Positions 50,991-59,839 of a stretch of 64,000 nucleotides of DNA are shown here, in pieces. Position 1 is the first letter of the stretch, and every line of letters begins with the position of its first letter. The position numbers and the translations under genes were made by a program. The DNA is from Pseudarthrobacter naphthalenicus. Lineage in GTDB: Bacteria; Actinomycetota; Actinomycetes; Actinomycetales; Micrococcaceae. The DNA is taken from assembly GCF_029076445.1 (NCBI RefSeq), contig NZ_JARESG010000002.1, forward strand, positions 186,001 to 250,000. Reading direction: 5' to 3'. Below the pieces are notes generated by a model, which was given only the letters and a program-made list of their open reading frames with translations, did no database searches and was not told the origin of the DNA.

Positions 50991-51006
50991 AGTGACTGAG
51001 GTCACA
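50991..51006. promoter_or_regulatory. CRP/GlxR-type site AGTGA-CTGAGG-TCACA upstream of livK
   Basis: GTGA-N6-TCAC core with one mismatch in the left arm relative to TGTGA-N6-TCACA. It lies 205 bp upstream of livK, just upstream of the AT-rich promoter-like stretch, and 127 bp from the tRNA end. Confidence 0.5.
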
Positions 51007-51139
51007 TCCTTATAACAGTAGTTGCATATGCGAAATCAAGCCGTCAGCAGGAGGCGTGAGGGTAGCCGGCCGGTCCGGCCTCTGGAGGCGCCGGTGGAGG
51101 CAGGCAGGCGCGCAGGAGGGTGCCTTAAAAGAGAGTGTG

Positions 51140-51213
51140 TACCCCAGGTGGGACTCGAACCCACAACACGCGGATTTTAAGTCCGCTGCCTCTGCCAATT
51201 GGGCTACTGGGGC
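51140..51213 (-). tRNA. tRNA with anticodon UAA (reads UUA, Leu), class I fold
   Basis: Full cloverleaf on the minus strand: acceptor GCCCCAG / CTGGGGT (first pair G-U), D-arm with GCC...GGC and a GG in the loop, anticodon stem GCGGA / TCCGC with loop CTTAAAA (anticodon TAA), a short variable loop GTGTT, T-arm GTGGG-TTCGAGT-CCCAC, and discriminator A. The 3' CCA is not encoded (CAC follows). Anticodon UAA means leucine, yet leucine tRNAs are normally class II with a long variable arm. Confidence 0.85.
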
Positions 51214-51236
51214 GCCCGGTCAATGGTATCCCGTGA

Positions 51237-52178
51237 TCAGCCTGCCAGTGGTGCGGCATACCGGAAAGTGCCATGGACTCCGCCGGGCCAAAGTGCCAGC
51301 GGCAGCAGTTGGAACTTCTCGCCCCAGGACTCATCCGGCGGCAGGACGCCGAAGGAGGCTGCCGGGACGAACCCGAACCGGGCGTAGTACTCGGGGCTGC
51401 CCAGCAGCGCAATGCCGCCCTCCCCGGCTGCGTTGGCCCGGGCGATCGTGTCCTTCATCAGTGCGGTGCCGATGCCGTGCCGCTGGAGTCGGGGCGTGAC
51501 GCCAATGGGTCCGAGCCCCAGCAGTCCGTAGTCACCCGCCCAACCGCGGGTGCTGATGACGTGGCCCACCACTTCACCCGCCAGCTCCGCCACCACACTG
51601 AATTCAGGCAGGTACTCGGCGCAGTCGAAGAGCCGGCGCAGCATGTCAACTTCAAGCGGTTCGCCCTCCACCGCCAGGCCGGTGACCGGCGAGACGGCGA
51701 ATGCTTCGGCCGTCAGCGCGAGGATCCTGTCCCTGTCCGCGGGCGTCCCGTTCCGAAGGACCAGCTCCGGCTTCGGCTGGTTCAGGCTGGCAGCTGACAA
51801 TTCATGGAGGACTTCGAGGGCGCGCGGCGCGTCCGCTACCGGCACCAGCAGGTGGTCGTGGCGGAGCCCCGCCAGCACGTTGCAGCTGATCCTGGCATCC
51901 GTCAGCGCCTTTCCGACGGCCGCCGTCAGCCCAATAGCGTCCAGTTCAGAGTGCACCTGCAGGGTGATCCAGGCACCCACGAAGTCGTAGGGAAGACCCA
52001 AACCATCCGCGGCCTCGCGCGGCAGGACCACCGTGAGGCCCTCGGCTTCCCGCACCGCTGCCTGGATTTCAGGATCCAGCGGCCTGCCGTGCCGCCACGG
52101 GACGCAGACATATTCGCCGTCCCGGAGCACGGGGTGCAGCGTTGCGAGCAGGGCCTGGAGGTTGGTTTCGCCAGTCAT
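51237..52178 (-). CDS. ACT-domain/GNAT acetyltransferase fusion
   Basis: 313-aa protein with two parts. Residues 1-140 form a tandem ACT-like region (DUF2241/ACT_7 type): LLATLHPVLRDGEYVCV, VVLPREAADGLGL, WITLQVHSELDAIGLTAAVGKALTDARISCNVLAGLRHDHLLVP. The C-terminal half is a GNAT domain: VLRNGTPADRDRILALTAEAFA, FSVVAELAGEVVGHVIST, GPIGVTPRLQRHGIGTALMKDTIARA (acetyl-CoA loop R/Q-x-x-G-x-G/A) and LGSPEYYARFGFVPA. ACT regions bind amino acids, so acetylation may be controlled by an amino acid. Substrate unknown. The gene ends 24 bp from the tRNA. Confidence 0.87.
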   Translation of the reverse strand: MTGETNLQALLATLHPVLRDGEYVCVPWRHGRPLDPEIQAAVREAEGLTVVLPREAADGLGLPYDFVGAWITLQVHSELDAIGLTAAVGKALTDARISCNVLAGLRHDHLLVPVADAPRALEVLHELSAASLNQPKPELVLRNGTPADRDRILALTAEAFAVSPVTGLAVEGEPLEVDMLRRLFDCAEYLPEFSVVAELAGEVVGHVISTRGWAGDYGLLGLGPIGVTPRLQRHGIGTALMKDTIARANAAGEGGIALLGSPEYYARFGFVPAASFGVLPPDESWGEKFQLLPLALWPGGVHGTFRYAAPLAG

Positions 52179-52231
52179 CCTGACAGTCTAAAAGGAAGGG
52201 CGCCGAAGGCAGACTTGCCGGGACACGCAAA

Positions 52232-52265
52232 ACGGCGGCCGTCCCCCGGAAGGGGCGGCCGCCGT
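52232..52265 (-). terminator. Intrinsic terminator after ndh
   Basis: Stem of 14 pairs with one bulged T (ACGGCGGCCG-T-CCCC with GGGG-CGGCCGCCGT), CGGAA loop, and TTTTGCG following on the minus strand. It lies 45 nt after the ndh stop. Confidence 0.85.
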
Positions 52266-52309
52266 CGGGCGTTATCTCGGTGCAGCAGGAGGCTGCGGTA
52301 CCGAAGACG

Positions 52310-53806
52310 CTACTTGGCGTCTGCGGTGACTGACTGCTTGGGATCCACGCTGGTGGCGGCGGCGGAACCGGGCTTTGCCGCGCCGGCTGAGGCCTCAGGG
52401 GCAGCCGGCGCAGCCACGGGGGCTGCGGCAGGCTTGGGCGCCGGCGTGGCGGCCGCCACGAACGCTCCGCGCGGGTTGTCCAGGTCGATCAGCTGCGTGG
52501 TATCGCGGCCCATGAAGAATGCCAGGATCCAGCCCATGATCACGCGGACCTTGCGCTCCACGGTGGGCATGGCCATGCCGTGGTAGCCGCGGTGTGCCAG
52601 CCACGCCAGCGGGCCCTTGAGCCCGATGCGGCCGATGAGGTTGATGTTGGCGACACCCTTCCACTCACCGAATCCGGCCACGGCGCCAAGGTTCTTGTGC
52701 TTGTAGTCCTTCAGCGGCTTGTCCCAGCGGGAAGCCCACAGGTTCTTGGCGAGGCGCTTGGCCTGGCGAAGTGCGTGCTGGGCGTTGGGGACGCAGGTGC
52801 CATCCGGCAGGCCGCTGCCCGAGAGGTCCGGCACGGCGGCGATGTCGCCGGCAGCCCAGGCGTTCTCAACGATGCCTTCGTCGCCGGAGATACGCAGGTC
52901 CGGGAGGACGCGGACGCGGCCGCGGGGCTCCAGCGGGAAGTCGGAGGAACGGATCATCGGGTTGGCCTGCACGCCGGCAGTCCAGACGAGCGTGTCGGCT
53001 TCAAATTCCTGGGCGAGGGTCTTGTCCGGGAGGTTGATGAGCTTCAGGGCGCCTTCGGCGCTGTCCAGCGAAGTGTTCAGCAGGACCTCGATGCCGCGGC
53101 TGCGAAGGTGCTCCACTACCCATTCGGCCTGGGGTGCGGTGACCTCGGGCATGATGCGGCCCATGGCTTCAACCAGGACGAAGCGGACTTCCTCCTGCTT
53201 GATGCGTGGGTTGTTCCGCACAGCGGCGCGCGCCAGGTCTTCCATTTCGGTGATGCACTCGATACCGGCGAAGCCGCCACCGACCACAACGAAGGTCAGG
53301 GCCTTGGCGCGGGCGGCAGGGTCCGTGATGGTGGAGGCGGCTTCGATCCGCTCCAGCACCTTGTTGCGCAGGGCCACAGCCTCTTCGATGGTCTTCAGGC
53401 CGATGCCCTTGTCCGCGAGGCCCTTGATGGGGAACGTGCGGGTGATAGCGCCTGCGGAGACCACGATGTCAAAGTACGGGACTTCAATGTGGGGTCCGCC
53501 GTCCGCAGGTGCCACGACGGCGGTGCGGTTGGCGTGGTCGATGGAGGTGACGCTGCCCTGGATGAGTTCAGTCTGTTTCAGGTGCTGACGGTGGGACACC
53601 ACGGCGTGGCGGGCCTCGATGTTGCCGCCGGCAACTTCGGGCAGGAAGGGCTGGTAAGTCATGTAGGGCAGTGGATCCACGAGGGTGACGATGCCACCGG
53701 CATTCGCGATCTTCTTCTGCAGTTTGAGTGCTACGTACAGGCCGACGTACCCGCCGCCGACGACGAGTACCCTGGGACGGTCCTGGAGCTCTGGGGTGGT
53801 TGCCAT
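52310..53806 (-). CDS. ndh: Type II NADH:quinone oxidoreductase (NDH-2)
   Basis: 498-aa single-subunit, non-proton-pumping NADH dehydrogenase bound to the inner membrane face, oxidising NADH and reducing menaquinone. FAD-binding GGGYVGLYVALKLQKK at residues ~17-32, quinone-side YMTYQPFLPEVAGGNIEARHAVV, NADH-binding VVVGGGFAGIECITEMEDL near 170, and VLLNTSLDSAEGALKL, LVWTAGVQANP, VRVLPDLRISGDEGIVENAWAAGDIAAV. The C-terminal membrane-binding helices include PLAWLAHRGYHGMAMPT. An Ala/Pro-rich ~60-residue tail (APKPAAAPVAAPAAPEASAGAA) ends it, longer than in the mycobacterial enzyme as I recall. The FAD His/Glu set appears intact. Confidence 0.95.
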   Translation of the reverse strand: MATTPELQDRPRVLVVGGGYVGLYVALKLQKKIANAGGIVTLVDPLPYMTYQPFLPEVAGGNIEARHAVVSHRQHLKQTELIQGSVTSIDHANRTAVVAPADGGPHIEVPYFDIVVSAGAITRTFPIKGLADKGIGLKTIEEAVALRNKVLERIEAASTITDPAARAKALTFVVVGGGFAGIECITEMEDLARAAVRNNPRIKQEEVRFVLVEAMGRIMPEVTAPQAEWVVEHLRSRGIEVLLNTSLDSAEGALKLINLPDKTLAQEFEADTLVWTAGVQANPMIRSSDFPLEPRGRVRVLPDLRISGDEGIVENAWAAGDIAAVPDLSGSGLPDGTCVPNAQHALRQAKRLAKNLWASRWDKPLKDYKHKNLGAVAGFGEWKGVANINLIGRIGLKGPLAWLAHRGYHGMAMPTVERKVRVIMGWILAFFMGRDTTQLIDLDNPRGAFVAAATPAPKPAAAPVAAPAAPEASAGAAKPGSAAATSVDPKQSVTADAK

Positions 53807-53840
53807 TTCTCAAGGATACAGTAGTTTGTGAAAATCTTCA

Positions 53841-55235
53841 CTAACTGTGTTGGCCCTGGGAATCCGCGGTATCGAGGGCTCCGGTGTCCGGATCGTCCCG
53901 GGCCAGGCGCGGGTCCTTGGCGGCCCGGCGCAACTGGAACGCGGCCACGGCGATGATCACCACAAACAGCAACGCTGAACCGATGACCACCGCGGCGCTG
54001 ATGGCGCTGTCCCGCTGCGAGGGAGGCACCACGGCGGGCACCGTGGGGTCGGGCAGGGTGGGAACGGCGCTGGCAACGTCGGCGCTGGGAAGCGGGGCCG
54101 GCGTGGCCAGGTTCCCGCGGCGGTGCACCCGGATCCAGTCAGCAATGGAGCCCAGCGGGTTGACCGCCGTTTCCGGTACCGAATCCTTCAGCGCTCCCTC
54201 GGCGTTCAGCACGCCATAGCCGTACAGCGGGTCCTTCCCGGCGGGGCCGGCGTCCCTGGCGGTGCTCACAATCCGGTTGATGACCTGCTTCGCGCTCATG
54301 GCCGGCCACTTGGACCTGACCAGGGCTGCCACCCCGGCCACGATCGGAGCAGCGCCCGAGGTGCCGGCCCACTCGGCATAGCCGCCGCCGGGCAGACCGC
54401 CCTGGAGGTTCTCTGCCGGGGCGGCCACGCCGATACTGATCCCTTGCGAGGACGAGTCGACGCTCGCCACGCCCTTGCGGTCCAGGCCGGCGACGGTCAG
54501 GACGCCGGGAATGGTGGCAGGGGCGCCCACCTGGAGGTTGCCGCCCACCCGGTTTCCGGCAGCGGCAACGATCACCACGTCTTTCTGTTCGGCGTACAGG
54601 AAAGCAGCGTCCCAGCTCTGGGGCCACTGCGGAGTCGTGCTGCCCAGGGAGATGTTGATGACCCCGGCACCGTTATCCACGGCCCAGCGGACGGCCTCGG
54701 GAATCTGGTCCTGGTCGCTCTTGCCCGCGGGGTTTGCAGATCCCAGCCAGGTGGAGACTGACAGGATCTCCGCCTCCGGCGCCACGCCCACAATGCCGTC
54801 CGGACCGACAGCTGACGGGCTGGTGGCCGGTGACGGGGTGGCGCCGGGTGTGGGTGTGGGCGTGAGGGTCTGGTGGCCGCGGCCGGCCAGCATAGTGGCT
54901 ACCAGCGTGCCGTGTTCGGGCTTGACACCGAGGGTCTTCTGCCCGTTGGCGGTGCCTGCCCCGGAGGCGTCATACCCGCCGGTGACTGCCCCTTTCAGGT
55001 CCGGGTGGCCCGCGTCCACGCCGCTGTCGATCACGGCGACTTTGACGCCGGCGCCCTTGGAGACGTCCCAGGCCTTGGTGATCCCGGATTCGTCCAGCCA
55101 GTACTGTTTGTCGCGCACGTCGTCCGCCTGGGCGGCGGGCGCCAGCACCAGGCCTGAGGCCAGGCTGACGCCTGCGAGGGTTATCGCCAGGAGCGAGGAG
55201 GCGGTCCGGCGGAACCGGGCTGTTGCTCTGGTCAT
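53841..55235 (-). CDS. Mycosin-like subtilisin protease (S8 family), membrane-anchored
   Basis: 464-aa secreted serine protease. N-terminal signal peptide (SLLAITLAGVSLASGLVLAPAAQADD), then the subtilase domain with catalytic D70 (VAVIDSGVDAGHPDL), H108 (EHGTLVATMLAG) and S293 (GTSGAAPIVAGVAAL), and oxyanion N in VVIVAAAGNRVGG. A Thr/Pro-rich insertion (about residues 123-144) interrupts the domain after His. A C-terminal Pro-rich stalk and one helix (AAVVIGSALLFVVIIAVAAFQLRR) anchor it with a cytoplasmic tail. This is the MycP layout of type VII secretion, but no EccB/C/D or Esx genes are in the window, so its partner is unknown. Confidence 0.92.
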   Translation of the reverse strand: MTRATARFRRTASSLLAITLAGVSLASGLVLAPAAQADDVRDKQYWLDESGITKAWDVSKGAGVKVAVIDSGVDAGHPDLKGAVTGGYDASGAGTANGQKTLGVKPEHGTLVATMLAGRGHQTLTPTPTPGATPSPATSPSAVGPDGIVGVAPEAEILSVSTWLGSANPAGKSDQDQIPEAVRWAVDNGAGVINISLGSTTPQWPQSWDAAFLYAEQKDVVIVAAAGNRVGGNLQVGAPATIPGVLTVAGLDRKGVASVDSSSQGISIGVAAPAENLQGGLPGGGYAEWAGTSGAAPIVAGVAALVRSKWPAMSAKQVINRIVSTARDAGPAGKDPLYGYGVLNAEGALKDSVPETAVNPLGSIADWIRVHRRGNLATPAPLPSADVASAVPTLPDPTVPAVVPPSQRDSAISAAVVIGSALLFVVIIAVAAFQLRRAAKDPRLARDDPDTGALDTADSQGQHS

Positions 55236-55270
55236 CTGGATTCCCCTGCTTGGTGCGCGGCTGCCCGGTG

Positions 55271-56218
55271 TCAGTTAAGGCTCAGGGCAATTCCATCAAG
55301 AATATCGTGTTCGCTGGCCGTGGCTGTGCCGATCCGGCCGGCGCTGAGGTCGTGCAGACGCTCAAGGATCCGCCGCCACACCAGCCCGCCGGCGCCCATG
55401 ACATCCACCCGGCCGGGGTGCATGTAAGGCAGCTCCGCGCGGGCGGCCCGGGTCATCGCCAGGAGATCGGCGGAGGCCTCGGTGATAGTGCTGAGTGGCA
55501 GTTCGGCTCCGTGGATGGCGGCCGGCGAATATTCCGGCAGCCGCAGGGCGTGCGCGGTGATGGTGGTGATGGACCCGGCAACGCCGACGACGGCGGTGGC
55601 GCGTTCCAGCGGAACGTCCTGGCCTGCGCGGGTTATCGCGGCGTCCACGTCTGCTACTGCGGCGGCGATCTGTTCCGCCGTGGGCGGATCGTCGCGAAGG
55701 TGCCGTTCCGTCAGGCGGACGCAGCCGATGTCCACGGATTTGGCGGCCGTGACACCGGATGCGGTGCCAAGGACGAATTCGGTGCTGCCGCCGCCGAGGT
55801 CAACCACCAGGACCTGGTCGCCGTCGTGAATGGGCAGGACGCTGCTGGCCCCGGCGAAGGAGAGGGCAGCCTCTTCCTCTCCCGAGATGACCTCAGGCTC
55901 GACTCCGAGCAGGGTCCGGACTCCGTCCACAAAAACGTGGCGGTTGCGCGCGTCCCGGCTCGCGGACGTGGCAACAAACCGCACTGCCGTGGCGCCGTGT
56001 TGACGGATCAGCCGGGCGTAGTCGGCGGTGGCTGCAAAAGTGCGTTCGAGGGCATCCGGGGCAAGCTCGCCGGTGGCATCCACGCCCTGGCCGAGGCGGA
56101 CCACACGCATTTCCCGGACCACGTCCGTGAGCCTGGGGGCACCGTTACTGCGGTCCACATCCGCGATCAGCAGGCGGATGGAGTTGGTTCCGCAGTCGAT
56201 GGCGGCGACGCGGGTCAC
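55271..56218 (-). CDS. Ppx/GppA family exopolyphosphatase
   Basis: 315-aa ASKHA-fold phosphatase, expected to release phosphate from inorganic polyphosphate ends or to hydrolyse pppGpp. GTG at 56218 overlaps the DUF501 stop by 4 nt (GTGA); the open frame continues upstream inside DUF501. Phosphate-1 loop VAAIDCGTNSIRLLIADV, VRFVATSASRDARNRHVFVDGV, and phosphate-2 loop VLVVDLGGGSTEFVLG are present. It is a short single-fold version lacking the C-terminal HD-like half, like mycobacterial Rv1026 (Ppx2) next to DUF501. Part of the eno-ftsB-DUF501-ppx cluster. Confidence 0.93.
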   Translation of the reverse strand: MTRVAAIDCGTNSIRLLIADVDRSNGAPRLTDVVREMRVVRLGQGVDATGELAPDALERTFAATADYARLIRQHGATAVRFVATSASRDARNRHVFVDGVRTLLGVEPEVISGEEEAALSFAGASSVLPIHDGDQVLVVDLGGGSTEFVLGTASGVTAAKSVDIGCVRLTERHLRDDPPTAEQIAAAVADVDAAITRAGQDVPLERATAVVGVAGSITTITAHALRLPEYSPAAIHGAELPLSTITEASADLLAMTRAARAELPYMHPGRVDVMGAGGLVWRRILERLHDLSAGRIGTATASEHDILDGIALSLN

Positions 56219-56898
56219 TGGCTGGTTTCCGGGCTGCGTGAGGTTTTCCGGACCGGGGCCGGCCGGCCCACGATGTCCGGCAGGCCCTGGGGTCCGTGGC
56301 GGCTCAGGTCCCGGGACGGGGCTTCCCCGGCTGTATCCCAGGCGCCGTCGCAGTAGCATCGGTCCGCGGTCCACCACTCGCTGATGCCCGCGATCGCCTC
56401 ATCACCCAGGGGGTTCACGCCCGGCCCGGCGGCCAGGGAATGACCCACCAGCACGTGCAGGCATTTCACGCGGGTGGGCATGCCGCCGGCGGAGATGCCG
56501 TCGATCTCCGGCACGGCACCGATGCCCGCCCGCTCGCCGATCCCGGCTCGGGCCGCAAGGTAGTCCTCGTGGGCGGCACGGTAGGCGGCTGCCAGGGGCT
56601 CGTCCGAGGTGAGCCGCTCATTCATCTCGTTCATCAGGCCGGCGGCTTCGAGCCGGGAGACTGCCGAGGTGATGACCGGGTGCGTCAGGTAGAAAGTGGT
56701 GGGGAACGGCGTGCCGTTGCCCAGGCGCGGCGCCGTTGCGGCCACCAGGGGGTTGCCGCAAACGCAGCGGGCCGGGATTTCCACGACGTCGCGCACCGGC
56801 CGTCCCAGTTGCCTGCTGAGTACTTCAAGATCGTGTGCTGATGGCTGGCGGGATTTCTCCGGCTCAGTTGCCGTGTGTGCTTCCACTGGCGCGGCCAT
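56215..56898 (-). CDS. DUF501 domain-containing protein
   Basis: 227-aa conserved actinobacterial protein of unknown function. Starts MAAPVEAHTATEPEKS, with the core LEVLSRQLGRPVRDVVEIPARCVCGNPLVAATAPRLGNGTPFPTTFYLTHP (CVCGNP and TFYLTHP are family hallmarks), then HVLVGHSLAAGPGVNPLGDEAIAGISEWW. CYCDGAW near the C-terminus adds a second Cys pair, so a metal or iron-sulfur site is possible. It lies between ftsB and ppx and overlaps ppx by 4 nt, as in the Rv1024-Rv1026 block of M. tuberculosis. Confidence 0.9.
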   Translation of the reverse strand: MAAPVEAHTATEPEKSRQPSAHDLEVLSRQLGRPVRDVVEIPARCVCGNPLVAATAPRLGNGTPFPTTFYLTHPVITSAVSRLEAAGLMNEMNERLTSDEPLAAAYRAAHEDYLAARAGIGERAGIGAVPEIDGISAGGMPTRVKCLHVLVGHSLAAGPGVNPLGDEAIAGISEWWTADRCYCDGAWDTAGEAPSRDLSRHGPQGLPDIVGRPAPVRKTSRSPETSQ

Positions 56899-56913
56899 CC
56901 TTCCTCTGGTGGT

Positions 56914-57687
56914 TCAGTCTGTGGCCGCGCGCCTGACGGACTCCCACAGGGAATCCACCCAGGGCAGATCGGCGGGGTCTTGCGCTGCTGCGGCGTTCTG
57001 GCTACTGCTTGATCCTGCCGGCAAATCACTGCCGAAGACCCAGTAACCGGTTTCGCCCGGCATAACCATGTTAATGCGGTCGCGGGCCTGCTGTTTCACA
57101 TAGTTGGGATCCTGCCACCGCGAGATCTGCTGGCGCAGCCTGTCCCCCTCGGCCTGGCGGGCGGCGATGTCATCGCTCAGGGCGGTCAGTTCGGCACGTT
57201 TGTCGAAAAAGATCTTGACCGTGGGCGCAAGCATGATGGTGATCGCGATCATCACCACGGCCAGTGCCAGCATGCGCCCGGAAAAGGCTTTGGCGGGGAC
57301 GGGCTGGGTTTCCTCCGCCTCCTCGCCCTTCGGCGTTCCGCCCGGGCCGGACCCGCTGCTCCCCCGCACTTTTGTGCCCGGGCGGCCTTTTGCAGAAGTT
57401 CCCTTGGGAGAGGTGCCCTTCGACGAGGTGCCCTTCGACGGGGTGCCCTTTGACGGGGCGCCCGTGGCAGGAGTGCCCTTCGTGGCGCCCGGGGCTCTGG
57501 AAGAGGCTCCTGGATGGGCAGCGGCACCCGCCGGCCGGCCGGCCGTGCCAGCGGCGGCGCCGCCCTTCGTCCCGCCAAATTGGGCGCGGATCACGTCAGC
57601 GGTGTCCGCGGCGGCTTCCTGGGGACGATCCGCTGTGCCGCGCTGTGGGGAAGCTGCTTTGGGAACTTTGGGACGGCGGGTAGCCAT
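56914..57687 (-). CDS. Septum formation initiator (FtsB/DivIC) family protein
   Basis: 257-aa bitopic divisome protein. The ATG at 57687 has AGGAG upstream. The first ~130 residues are a Lys/Gly/Pro/Ser/Thr-rich cytoplasmic segment with pentapeptide repeats (KGTPS, KGTSS, KGTSP). One helix follows (MLALAVVMIAITIMLAPTVKIFF), then a short coiled coil (DKRAELTALSDDIAARQAEGDRLRQQISRWQDPNYVKQQARDRINMVMPGETGYWV), the DivIC/FtsB core that binds FtsL and FtsQ. The N-terminal region is much longer than in E. coli FtsB. It is separated from eno by a strong terminator and runs into DUF501. Confidence 0.92.
   Translation of the reverse strand: MATRRPKVPKAASPQRGTADRPQEAAADTADVIRAQFGGTKGGAAAGTAGRPAGAAAHPGASSRAPGATKGTPATGAPSKGTPSKGTSSKGTSPKGTSAKGRPGTKVRGSSGSGPGGTPKGEEAEETQPVPAKAFSGRMLALAVVMIAITIMLAPTVKIFFDKRAELTALSDDIAARQAEGDRLRQQISRWQDPNYVKQQARDRINMVMPGETGYWVFGSDLPAGSSSSQNAAAAQDPADLPWVDSLWESVRRAATD
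57396..57485 (-). repeat. 15-bp tandem repeat encoding KGTPS pentapeptides
   Basis: Six abutting 15-bp units, the clearest being AGGTGCCCTTCGACG (57411-57440 exact twice, others diverged). In frame with the FtsB-like protein they give Pro/Ser/Thr-Lys-Gly repeats in its disordered N-terminus. In-frame copy number could vary without breaking the protein. Confidence 0.85.
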
Positions 57688-57723
57688 GACACTCCTGAAA
57701 CGTGCGGCCTGCCTCAAAACAAA

Positions 57724-57759
57724 ACCGGTGGCTATGGTCTTTCAACCATAGCCACCGGT
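57724..57759 (-). terminator. Intrinsic terminator after eno
   Basis: Perfect 15-bp stem ACCGGTGGCTATGGT / ACCATAGCCACCGGT with a 6-nt loop, followed on the minus strand by TTTTGTTTTG. It starts 19 nt past the eno stop and 37 nt before the ftsB start, so ftsB expression needs read-through or its own promoter. Confidence 0.92.
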
Positions 57760-57777
57760 CAGAGATTTACGCGGCTA

Positions 57778-59091
<1,314 letters not shown>

Positions 59092-59191
59092 CTAACAGCT
59101 GAAAATTGGCGGAATCACTGGGACGTCGTCGTCAGGGACTAGCGTAGTCGAGAGTGGCGGACGTTACGGAACGCCATCCGTCACCCGGACG

Positions 59192-59839
59192 TCATGATGG
59201 CGGGCCGAACCGCCGGCGGATTGCGCCGCGCAGGGCCCGCTCCGCGTCGAATCCCCGGGCATGCGCGGAGCCGACGACGGCCAGCAGCAGCTCCCCCAGC
59301 TCGGCTTCGGAGGTGACGTCCGGGGTTTCGGCCAGCTCACCCGCCGGAACAGGTGATCCTGCGCGGCCTGCCCGGTCGATGAACTTCTGCGCCTTGGCCA
59401 GTGCGGGCAGGGCGTCGGGGATCCCTTCGTGGGGGCCACGGCCTTCCGGCCGCTCCGAACTCTTGACTGCGTCCCATTTCCGGACGATCTCATCAACCGT
59501 GGCGGGGAAACTGTCCTGCAGGGTGCCGTCGGCCCGGAAGACGTGCGGGTTGCGCCGGACCATCTTGGCAGTGAGTCCGCGCGCGACGTCGTCGAACGTA
59601 AAAGAGCCGCGCTCCTCGGCGAGCCGGGCGTGCAGCACCACCTGCAGCAGCACGTCCCCCAGCTCCCCGCGGAGCTCGGCGTCATCGGCGCCGGTTTCAA
59701 TGGTCTCGGCAACTTCGAAGGCTTCCTCCAGGAGATACTCCACCAAGGAGGCATGCGTCAGGGCTGCCATCCACGGGCAGTGCTCCCGCAGTTCGGCTAT
59801 CACCCTGACCAGGCGTTCGACGGGAAGCTGGTCAGCCAA
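59192..59839 (-). CDS. mazG: MazG nucleotide pyrophosphohydrolase family protein
   Basis: 215-aa hydrolase of nucleoside triphosphates, removing damaged or non-canonical nucleotides and affecting ppGpp in some bacteria. It begins MADQLPVERLVRVIAELREHCPW, with metal-binding acid motifs EYLLEEAFEVAETIE (EExxE) and GELGDVLLQVVLHARLAEE (ExxD). The single MazG domain of ~110 residues is followed by a shorter C-terminal part, unlike the two-domain E. coli protein. The start overlaps the add stop by 8 nt. Next gene downstream is eno, as in M. tuberculosis. Confidence 0.9.
   Translation of the reverse strand: MADQLPVERLVRVIAELREHCPWMAALTHASLVEYLLEEAFEVAETIETGADDAELRGELGDVLLQVVLHARLAEERGSFTFDDVARGLTAKMVRRNPHVFRADGTLQDSFPATVDEIVRKWDAVKSSERPEGRGPHEGIPDALPALAKAQKFIDRAGRAGSPVPAGELAETPDVTSEAELGELLLAVVGSAHARGFDAERALRGAIRRRFGPPS

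Larger units (their letters stand above)
50787..51139. promoter_or_regulatory. Control region of the liv operon
   Basis: 353 bp between livK and the tRNA, AT-richer than its surroundings (notably 50955-51040). It contains two 16-bp dyads listed separately and several possible -10 sequences on the minus strand (for example TGCATTAT near 50970). I see no gene in it. The liv transcript probably starts within it with a leader of over 100 nt. Confidence 0.6.
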
